Assembly: GCF_030463535.1 (NCBI RefSeq)
Contig: NC_132878.1
Coordinates: 96,246,373 to 96,310,372 of the forward strand
Reading direction: 5' to 3'
Source: Salminus brasiliensis
Lineage: Eukaryota > Chordata > Actinopteri > Characiformes > Bryconidae
Length of the DNA stretch: 64,000 nucleotides
Part shown: positions 21,591 to 32,300 of the stretch, piece after piece
How the letters are laid out: each line of letters starts with the position of its first letter
Position numbering within the stretch: the stretch's first letter is position 1
Translations under genes and position numbers: made by a program
The notes under the pieces: model-generated
Databases searched by the model: none
Told to the model about the DNA's origin: nothing
What the model saw: the letters and a program-made list of their open reading frames with translations, nothing else

Positions 21591-24500
21591 TGGATTTGTG
21601 TTTATTTGGGTTTATTCTAATGTTATATAGAGTTAATTACAGGTAGACACTCTCACTCAGCACTGATTTTGAGTTTATTTGGGTTTATTCTAATGTTATA
21701 TAGAGTTAATTACAGGTAGACACTCTCACTCAGCACTGATTTTACGTTTATTTGGGTTTATTCTAATGTTATATAGAGTTAATTACAGGTAGACACTCTC
21801 ACTCAGCACTGATTTTGAGTTTATTTGGGTTTATTCTAATGTTATATAGAGTTAATTACAGGTAGACACTCTCACTCAGCACTGATTTTACGTTTATTTG
21901 GGTTTATTCTAATGTTATATAGAGTTAATTACAGGTAGACACTCTCACTCAGCACTGATTTTACGTTTATTTGGGTTTATTCTAATGTTATATAGAGTTA
22001 ATTACAGGTAGACACTCTCACTCAGCACTGATTTTGAGTTTATTTGGGTTTATTCTAATGTTATATAGAGTTAATTACAGGTAGACACTCTCACTCAGCA
22101 CTGATTTTACGTTTATTTGGGTTTATTCTAATGTTATAGAGAGTTAATTACAGGTAGACACTCTCACTGACCACTGACTTTACGTTTATTTGGGTTTATT
22201 CTAATGTTATATAGAGTTAATTGCAGGTAGACACTCTCACTGACAACTGACTTTATGTTTATTAGGGTTTATTCTAATGTTATATAGAGTTAATTACAGG
22301 TAGACGCTCTCACTGACCACTGGCTTTATGTTTATTTGGGTTTATTCTAATGTTATATAGAGTTAATTACAGGTAGACGCTCTCACTCAGCACTGACTAT
22401 GTTTATTTGGGTTTATTCTAATGTTATATAGAGTTAATTACAGGTAGACGCTCTCACTCAGCACTGACTTTATGTTTATTTGGGTTTATTCTAATGTTAT
22501 ATAGAGTTAATTACAGGTAGACGCTCTCACTCAGCACTGACTTTATGTTTATTTGGGTTTATTCTAATGTTATATAGAGTTAATTACAGGTAGACGCTCT
22601 CACTGAGCACTGACTGTTTATTTGGGTTTATTCTAATGTTATATAGAGTTAATTACAGGTAGACGCTCTCACTGACCACTGACTTTATGTTTATTTGGGT
22701 TTATTCTAATGTTATATAGAGTTAATTACAGGTAGATGCTCTCACTGACCACCGACTTTATGTTTATTTGGGTTTATTCTAATGTTATATAGAGTTAATT
22801 ACAGGTAGACATTCTCACTGAGCACTGACTTTGTTTATTTGGGTTTATTCTAATGTTATATAGAGTTAATTACAGGTAGACACTCTCACTCAGCACTGAC
22901 TTTATGTTTATTTGGGTTTATTCTAATGTTATATAGAGTTAATTACAGGTAGACGCTCTTACTCAGCACTGACTTTATGTTTATTTGGGTTTATTCTAAT
23001 GTTATATAGAGTTAATTACAGGTAGACGCTCTCACTCAGCACTGACTATGTTTATTTGGGTTTATTCTAATGTTATATAGAGTTAATTACAGGTAGACGC
23101 TCTCACTCAGCACTGACTACGTTTATTTGGGTTTATTCTAATGTTATATAGAGTTAATTACAGGTAGACGCTTTCACTCAGCACTGACTTTATGTTTATT
23201 TGGGTTTATTCTAATGTTATATAGAGTTAATTACAGGTAGACACTCTCACTCAGCACTGATTTCATGTTTATTTGGGTTCATTCTAATGTTATATAGAGT
23301 TAATTACAGGTAGACACTCTCACTGACCACTGACTTTATGTTTATTTGGGTTTATTCTAATGTTATATAGAGTTAATTACAGGTAGACACTCTCACTGAC
23401 CACTGACTTTCTGTTTATTTGGGTTTATTCTAATGTTATATAGAGTTAATTACAGGTAGACACTCTCACTCAGCACTGATTTTATGTTTATTTGGGTTTA
23501 TTCTAATGTTATATAGAGTTAATTACAGGTAGACACTCTCACTCAGCACTGATTTTATGTTTATTTGGGTTTATTCTAATGTTATATAGAGTTAATTACA
23601 GGTAGACACTCTCACTCAGCACTGACTTTATGTTTATTTGGGTTTATTCTAATGTTATATAGAGTTAATTACAGGTAGACGCTCTCACTGAGCACTGACT
23701 GTTTATTTGGGTTTATTCTAATGTTATATAGAGTTAATTACAGGTAGACGCTCTCACTGACCACTGACTTTATGTTTATTTGGGTTTATTCTAATGTTAT
23801 ATAGAGTTAATTACAGGTAGACGCTCTCACTGACCACCGACTTTATGTTTATTTGGGTTTATTCTAATGTTATATAGAGTTAATTACAGGTAGACACTCT
23901 CACTGAGCACTGACTTTGTTTATTTGGGTTTATTCTAATGTTATATAGAGTTAATTACAGGTAGACACTCTCACTCAGCACTGACTATGTTTATTTGGGT
24001 TTATTCTAATGTTATATAGAGTTAATTACAGGTAGACGCTCTTACTCAGCACTGACTTTATGTTTATTTGGGTTTATTCTAATGTTATATAGAGTTAATT
24101 ACAGGTAGACGCTCTCACTCAGCACTGACTATGTTTATTTGGGTTTATTCTAATGTTATATAGAGTTAATTACAGGTAGACGCTCTCACTCAGCACTGAC
24201 TACGTTTATTTGGGTTTATTCTAATGTTATATAGAGTTAATTACAGGTAGACGCTCTCACTCAGCACTGACTTTATGTTTATTTGGGTTTATTCTAATGT
24301 TATATAGAGTTAATTACAGGTAGACACTCTCACTCAGCACTGATTTCATGTTTATTTGGGTTCATTCTAATGTTATATAGAGTTAATTACAGGTAGACAC
24401 TCTCACTCAGCACTGATTTTATGTTTATTTGGGTTTATTCTAATGTTATATAGAGTTAATTACAGGTAGACACTCTCACTCAGCACTGATTTTATGTTTA

Positions 24501-25541
24501 TTTGGGTTTATTCTAATGTTATATAGAGTTAATTACAGGTAGACACTCTCACTGAGCACTGATTTTATGTTTATTTGGGTTTATTCTAATGTTATATAGA
24601 GTTAATTGCAGGTAGACACTCTCACTGACCACTTCATGTTTATTTGGGTTTATTCTAATGTTATATAGAGTTAATTGCAGGTAGACACTCTCACTGACCA
24701 CTGACTTTATGTTTATTTGGGTTTATTCTAATGTTATATAGAGTTAATTACAGGTAGACACTCTCACTGACCACTGACTTTATGTTTATTTGGGTTTATT
24801 CTGATGTTATATAGAGTTAATTACAGGTAGACACTCTCACTCAGCACTGACTTTATGTTTATTTGGGTTTATTCTAATGTTATATAGAGTTAATTACAGG
24901 TAGACACTCTCACTCAGCACTGACTTTATTTTTATTTGGGTTTATTCTAATGTTATATAGAGTTAATTGCAGGTAGACACTCTCACTGACCACTTCATGT
25001 TTATTTGGGTTTATTCTAATGTTATATAGAGTTAATTACAGGTAGACGCTCTCACTCAGCACTGACTACGTTTATTTGGGTTTATTCTAATGTTATATAG
25101 AGTTAATTACAGGTAGACGCTCTCACTCAGCACTGACTACGTTTATTTGGGTTTATTCTAATGTTATATAGAGTTAATTACAGGTAGACACTCTCACTCA
25201 GCACTGACTTTATGTTTATTTGGGTTTATTCTAATGTTATATAGAGTTAATTACAGGTAGACACTCTCACTGAGCACTGATTTTATGTTTATTTGGGTTT
25301 ATTCTAATGTTATATAGAGTTAATTACAGGTAGACACTCTCACTGAGCACTGATTTTATGTTTATTAGGGTTTATTCTAATGTTATATAGAGTTAATTAC
25401 AGGTAGACACTCTCACTCAGCACTGATTTTATGTTTATTTGGGTTTATTCTAATGTTATATAGAGTTAATTACAGGTAGACACTCTCACTGACCACTGAC
25501 TTTATGTTTATTTGGGTTTATTCTAATGTTATATAGAGTTA
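21591..25541. repeat. 73-bp satellite array, about 54 copies
   Basis: The unit reads TTTATTTGGGTTTATTCTAA, TGTTATATAGAGTTAATTAC, AGGTAGACACTCTCACTCAG, CACTGATTTTACG. Starts at 21601, 21674 and 21747 show the 73-bp period; 69-71-bp variants occur. Variants (CAGCACTGA, GACCACTGA, GAGCACTGA; GACACTC or GACGCTC) are ordered so that diagnostic series recur about 1084 bp apart. The array fills almost the whole gap between nhlrc1 and the kif13a promoter. Copies also occur at 8480-8870 and, inverted, at 44180-44600. Confidence 0.97.
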
Positions 25542-26283
25542 AATGCTGCGATTAGCAGATTTAAGCTACTTTTGCTAATAACAGAAGCCCCCTGACAGGG
25601 TGTAATTTAGGGGTTCTTTCAACAAAATGCAAATAATTAATCAACAGATGTAAAAATTATATATTAAAGCATCTTATAGTAAGAAAATGTGTAAGTTTAA
25701 AGTTTGCGGGGCTCTGAAAGTTATCTGAACAGGGTGAGAAAGGTGTAAAGGCCCTGTCAGGTTATGGCGTGGGCAGTAGTTCGAGCTGCGGGAGACCCCC
25801 ACTCTAGCCCGGGGAGTGGAGCTGAAGTTCCCCGCTAGCCTCCGTCTCGCCCCGGCTCTCATTTCCCCCTCGGGTTGGGGATTTTCCGTGTGTCTGTGCT
25901 TGGCTAAGCCTTTTAAAAACTTCACGTCGCCTTTCTGAGGCCGTGTTGGTGCGTTTCGTGTCCGTAAGGAAACACTGGACGGGTTCTCCCCCCCTCGCTA
26001 GCCGAACTGCTCCCAGCGGAAGATGGCGGTCGGGATGCTGAGCGGCGCTGAAGCCGGAGCTCCGCTGCGGCTCGTTTTAGCCAGATAGCGAGGTGGAGAC
26101 GGGGGCAGATGTGTTGAGATTTGCTGGGTATGCTGGGCTTCGTTTCAGGCGGGTTCTTCCACCCTTTTGCCGGCACACACTTCAAGGGGAGCTCTGTTAT
26201 TTGCGGGACTTCGCCAGGACGTGTGTTGTTGATCTAGCCCTCCGTTACAAGAGCTGAGCAAAACAACGACAAAGTGCGTGAAA
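25542..26283 (+). promoter_or_regulatory. kif13a: kif13a promoter and 5' UTR, CpG-rich
   Basis: GC and CpG content rise sharply from about 25740 to 26280, unlike the AT-rich DNA on the left. A YY1-type AAGATGGCGG is at 26020-26029. No TATA box stands out. The sequence runs without an obvious intron to the kif13a ATG at 26284. A short upstream frame, ATG 26023 to TAG 26086-26088 (21 codons), would lie in the leader if transcription starts before it. Confidence 0.65.
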
Positions 26284-26338
26284 ATGTCGGATACTAAGGT
26301 AAAAGTCGCTGTCCGAGTTCGCCCGATGAACCGAAGAG
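26284..26338 (+). CDS. kif13a: kif13a coding exon 1
   Basis: Encodes MSDTKVKVAVRVRPMNRR plus one base of the next Glu codon. The donor is GTAAGT at 26339. This is the usual kinesin-3 N-terminus, with no extension. Confidence 0.95.
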
Positions 26339-29300
26339 GTAAGTTACAGCCCGAGTCTCAGCTTGGGATCGATATTTTAGCTGGTTAATCGGTTTGATCA
26401 GATATAGCTTAGATAAGCCCGCAGCTCGTGTCTAATGGGGGCTCGTGCTCCATCGTACTGGGCTTGGTTGCAGAAGTGGACAAAATATTGGAAATAAGCG
26501 TGTAGGCTGTGATTTCTGCACTTTTTAGGCAGTTGCAGAGGGTTTGAGGGGTGAATGCATGGTTGCCAGTTTGTGAGGGGACTTATTTTATTATAAGCCC
26601 AACTTTTCTCCATTGGCTTGCAGAGATTGAGCTGAGCACCAAATGTGTGGTGGAAATGGAAGAAAACCAGACAATCCTTCACCCACCGCCTTCGAACGCA
26701 AAGGAAAACAGCAGGTAAACCTGATCTCATGTGTGCAAAGCTCTGGTTTACTCCCTAGGTTCTGCACAAACGTCCAGACCAGGACCAAATGCACCGGGAA
26801 CTTTTTTTACAGGCATGGGGCCTGTAGTGACCGTGCCAGCTCCTCTGAGGCTGGCCTGTGAAGCTCTGGGTAGGTATTGTCATTTCTAGGTGACCTCTGC
26901 ACTGGAAATCACTTGCTGCTCGATGGACGCCAGCTTTGACTCTTCGCGAGGACCTTGGCGACTACCGCTGGGCGTGTTTGCAGTGGCCTGCAGTGGGGAG
27001 AGCCGGGCATTGCACGGAGCGAGGCCTGGGATGGTGTCCAGTTTCCAGCTTTGCTGAAGTTTAGATGTGAAAATGTCTGCACGTTGCGTCACCACCCGGT
27101 TCGAGTCTGTCATGAGACAATGCAAGATGCTCCGGGCCACCGCCGGCCCAAAATAGTGCTTGCTGGTGTTGTGGGGCCTGTGCTGGTGTTTCAGCCCAGA
27201 CAGGGGGGTTGTGAAGATGATCAAAGCTCATCCAGAGTTGAAGAAGACAAGGTTGGCTCAGGATCCACATTCCAACGTTTTTGTAGTCGAAAAAGTCCAC
27301 TGTGAATAGATTCGCCAGGATGGGCAGGGCAGATGCCTTCAGTATTAACAGTTATTACCACACTGATATACTGTATGTGTGAGTTATGCAGGCGTGGGCC
27401 TGTAGGCTGAACAGAGGAGTGTGGATAATGATGATAACTGAATGTAATAAAAGTTGATTATGAGTCAGAAGTAAAATAATATCTTCCTTGAAACCAGTTT
27501 GAGTAGAAATTTAGACATATAATTTTACAATTCTGCCTGAAAAGAACAATTCCACCCTAAAACTTGCAATTTGTGGTGTTCTGTAACTCTCCGTAGCAAT
27601 TCTCAGGCCTTGGTAATTGGATGTGCTTTGAAAACGTTTTCGGCCTTCTGTTCACTGTTAACTTTTATGATTTTTAAGAAATCTAATTTTAGTATTTTCG
27701 TACAAACAGGCAAAACACTGGCTGACATCACGAGGTTAAGCTGTGCTCGGCTGTTGCCAACAGATGACTGAGCTTAGTCGTTCATTACGCCGTGACAGAA
27801 GGGTTTGCGTACACATTTGGATAAAAAAAAAAAGCTACATAAATCACATGTGATTTTAAGATTTTAGAATTTCTGCTGTTTGAACACAGTAAGTAAATCT
27901 TTGCAGTGGAAAATGAGCTTTGTTTTTATTTAGGACTGTTTTGGCCGTTACGCTGTTTCTTAAGAAATTTGCCGTGACAGAAGGGTTTGCGTACACATTT
28001 GGATAAAAAAAAAAAGCTACATAAATCACATGTGATTTTAAGATTTTAGAATTTCTGCTGTTTGAACACAGTAAGTAAATCTTTGTAGTGGAAAATGAGC
28101 TTTGTTTTTATTTAGGACTGTTTTGGCCGTTACGCTGTTTCTTAAGAAATTTGCCATGACAAAAGGGTTTGCGTACACATTTGGATAAAAAAAAAAGCCA
28201 CATAAATCAGCAGTGTGCTTTTAAGATTTTTATTCCTAAAAAGTTTAGAAAATCTGCTGTTTGAACACAGTAAATCTTTGTAGTGGAAAATGAGCTTTGT
28301 TTTTATTTAGGACTGTTTTGGCCGTTACGCTGTTTCTTAAGAAATTTGCCGTGACAGAAGGGTTTGCGTACACATTTGGATAAAAAAAAAAGCTACATAA
28401 ATCACATGTGATTTTAAGATTTTAGAATTTCTGCTGTTTGAACACATAAGTAAATCTTTGCAGTGGAAAATGAGCTTTGTTTTTATTTAGGACTGTTTTG
28501 GCCGTTACGCTGTTTCTTAAGAAATTTGCCGTGACAGAAGGGTTTGCGTACACATTTGGATAAAAAAAAGCCACATAAATCAGAGTGTGCTTTTAAGATT
28601 TTTACTCCTAAAAAGTTTAGAAAATCTGCTGTTTGAACACAGTAAATCTTTGTGGTGGAAAATGAGCTTTGTTTTTATTTAGGACTGTTTTGGCCGTTAC
28701 GCTGTTTCTTAAGAAATTTGCCGTGACAGAAGGGTTTGCGTACACATTTGGATAAAAAAAAGCCACATAAATCAGAGTGTGCTTTTAAGATTTTTACTCC
28801 TAAAAAGTTTAGAAAATCTGCTGTTTGAACACAGTAAATCTTTGTGGTGGAAAATGAGCTTTGTTTTTATTTAGGACTGTTTTGGCCGTTACGCTGTTTC
28901 TTAAGAAATTTGAGAATAAATTTGGCAAGGTTTTAGCACCCCCTGCTGGGCTGACATTCTCACATGAGCATTTTGTGGCCTTTTTTCTTCGTGGTGTTGT
29001 GTGGAGGGAGAGATTCGTGGAGACGGATAGATAAAAATATGTGTTCAAAAGTATGGGGAGATATGTGGATGAGGCCTTAGCCTCATGGGTGCGCCCTATC
29101 GATTGCAAAAGACTGCTAGCATGTAGTTAGCTAACACAGTGATGTGTTGTCTTAAAGCCCCGCCCTTTCACACTGAAGCTATTGCTTTTTGAATGTGATG
29201 CAGTACAGGGCAGCCAGTCAGAGCAGAGATCGTTTACATATATCAGTCAGAAAAGGATATAGAGAGGGCAGGGCATGTTTTGAGAGCTTATGTTGCAAAT

Positions 29301-32300
29301 TGATCTGTAAGTAGGGAGTGTTTGACTTTGTTTGGGGTGAGAAATGCTCAGACGTGGTTTTACAATTTGCCTATTTACCACCCTGTTATTTACCTCTTTT
29401 ATGCTGGACTTGTGGACAAAATGATGAGCTCTGCTTGTTGTACTGGTACACCGCCAGTCCCCAACGATCCACAGTAGCCATGTAGCATAGCATAGCTTAG
29501 CCTAGCTGACTGATTTGCTAGTGCGGACCACTAGCTCCTTCTCACAAAGTTTAGTTATTGCATAAGTCCATTAAAAATAGACATTTTTTGTGACTTGACG
29601 GATGGTGTCGGCACGCTAGTTAGCTAGCTAGTTTTTGGGTATTGGAATTGGCCCGTTTTACAGCTTAAGTGAAGCCCACTTGAAATAATACGAGAAAATA
29701 TAGCATATGGGACCTTCAATTAGGAATGAAGGGATTTGGAACTGGAAAAGTATTTGAAGGTACCTGGGAAAGTACAAATCCATCCGTTAGTAAGTGTAAC
29801 TAATTACTAGTTCTTAATTATTAGTACTTAATATTCAACAACGTATCATTTCCACAGCCCAGAGCCCATGAGCACTTCATTCGCCGGCTTTGCTGCGAGA
29901 CGCCCTCGCTGAAGCTTTTTTCGAAACAGCGCCCAAATTAGCGAGTCATGTGCAAGAGATCGGCGAAATCCCACAATCCCGTGCATGCTCGAAATCTGTC
30001 ACTGCAGTGCAGATTGCTCATCTATTTTCAGGAGGCTATATTAAGACTCCAGTGGAGCACTGTCGGGCCCCGCCGGGGTCAGGTCGGTCCTCTGGTCCGT
30101 AATAACTGCTCATGTATTTGCTGGCTGACACCATCCACCATCATCATCGTCGGTAATTACCGCTATCATTAGATGCACGCAACACTTCCCTCCCATACTC
30201 AGGGAGTAGTCAGCCATGCTGGTCTCAGTGTGTGAATATCGTCTTGAGGCAACATCACAAGATACAGGGTCTTATGATGTCTGCGCTGGGTTCAGGCGAA
30301 ATCCCCTCATTCACGCCTTACAGTCATGTGGGGAAAAAGGAAATAGCATCAGGCCAAGACTGACGATTTCCAGAGAACACCTAGACGAAGACCAGGACCA
30401 GGTCTTCTGGAACAGGGTGCTTTGGGTAGGGGCTTCCTCCTTGCACACCTCCCATTGAAGACCATGCTTGTGTGTCTCGTCCTGATGGTAGATCACCCTG
30501 ATGACATTTTAGGACGAGATCTGATCAGTACAGTACTTAGACTCTTTTTAAATAGCCGTGATTTCAGAAGAAACATGCCAATCAGCAGGTGTCCAAATAC
30601 TTTTGTCCATTTATATAGCTCTCTGGTTGCTCCGGTTTTGAAATCCAAATCTGGTACCAGTTCAGAGTGGAGCTGGGTGGAGTTGGGTGGACCTTGCTAA
30701 GTCATGGTACGTCTTCTTTACTCATCTCGAGGTCCGATCTTGGGCTGAATTTGCTGGGACGGTCTGATCTGGCCATGCTGGTCAGCTGTTCTCCGCCTCT
30801 GCATCTCCACCCTTCTTTCTGAAGGCCTCAGAGAGCTCTTTGGATCTGGCCATGGTGATGATCTTCTTCACCCCTCACTTCAACCATCAAGAGCAGATGG
30901 TACTCCTCCAGAATAATCCTCTCCAACCATGTTCTGATCATCTGCAGCTGATGTTCTCCAGTTTGATTCTCCACATTTGGTAGACCACTGGGTCTGCAAA
31001 ACATCGGACAGGTCTTGTTGGGTCTTGTTCCCGGCATGCAGTGGTCAGTACCTACCAAAAAGTGCTCAAAGGAAGGACATGGGCACCTAAGGATGCTCAC
31101 AACCTACAGGACTGAGGGTGTCCGGTGGTTTTTGGATTTGTGGAGTCCATGCATTGAATGGTCAGAGCTTTTTTTGGTGGCACGAGATGGACCTACTCAG
31201 TATTAGGCAGGTGGTACTAATATTATGGCTGATCTGTGCATATAAAGAAAATACGTTTGGGCCAGGTGCAGATATGCAGCTACGTTATCCTCGTAGCTCC
31301 AGTGCTAAACTGGCCAGATTTGGAAGGGTGGGTGGTGGGTGGGGGGGCTTTGGCGTTAGTGGAGCAGTGCTGCAGTGTGTGTTTTGCTGCAGGAAGAGAG
31401 AGTGGATGAGGGAACTCTCGCATTTCGCATGCGGCAGGCAGGTCCTCGAGTGTCACACTGAGTAGGGAAATTTAGAGAGATGCCGTGTCAGCAGTTTCCT
31501 CCCGTGGGCCGATGGAGGGCGGCTGGGGAGACAGAGTTCAGTTTACCTGCTCCGAGTGACGCCACTGCAGCACAGCTGCACCTGTAGCAGGACTAGTCCA
31601 GCTGGTTTCCTTTGATCTTAAAACCCAGTGCCCTCCACCTGTTTACCCCAGATGTAGTCAGTAAGCCTGGACGCTGGAGTTATCAAAAAAAAAAAGTTTG
31701 CGGACACCCCTTCTAATTCTGCATTCAGCCACTTTAAGTTGCACCCATTGCTGACACAGATGTGCTAATACACAGACACAGCTTGTCTAGTTCCTTTTAA
31801 GAAGTACTGCCAATAGAATAGGACTCTCTGGAGCAGATAGACATCATGAAGCTATTAGCACCATGCTGCCTAATGCCAGGTGTGGGCTAGTAGAGGGGTA
31901 TAAAGCCCCCCAGCGTTGAGGAGCTGTGGAGCAGTGGAAGAGCTGTGTTCTCTGGAATGATGGATGGTGGATGGAGTCCAGTACTTTTGGCATGAGTTGG
32001 GAACGATGAGGTGGGTGATGAGGAAGCTGGATGTTGATCATCACCTCACCTCACCGACTCTAGCTCTAGTTGCTGAATGCAATCAGATCCTTACAGCAAT
32101 GCTCCTCCTCCAAAATCTAGTAGAAAGTCTTCTTCCCTGCACAGTAGAGACAGTTACTTCAACAAAAGCAGGCGAAACTCTTTTTAAATAGCCTAAGAAA
32201 CAGCAAAGCAGCAGGTGTCCACATACTTTTGTCCATGTATATAGCTTTTCAGGAACAGAGCTGAAAGAAGAACGTGAACCTCTCTGGTTGCTCTGGTTTT

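Noticed and set aside
21591..25541. CRISPR-like array
   Set aside because: Units are contiguous 73-bp copies with no unique spacers, in a vertebrate genome.
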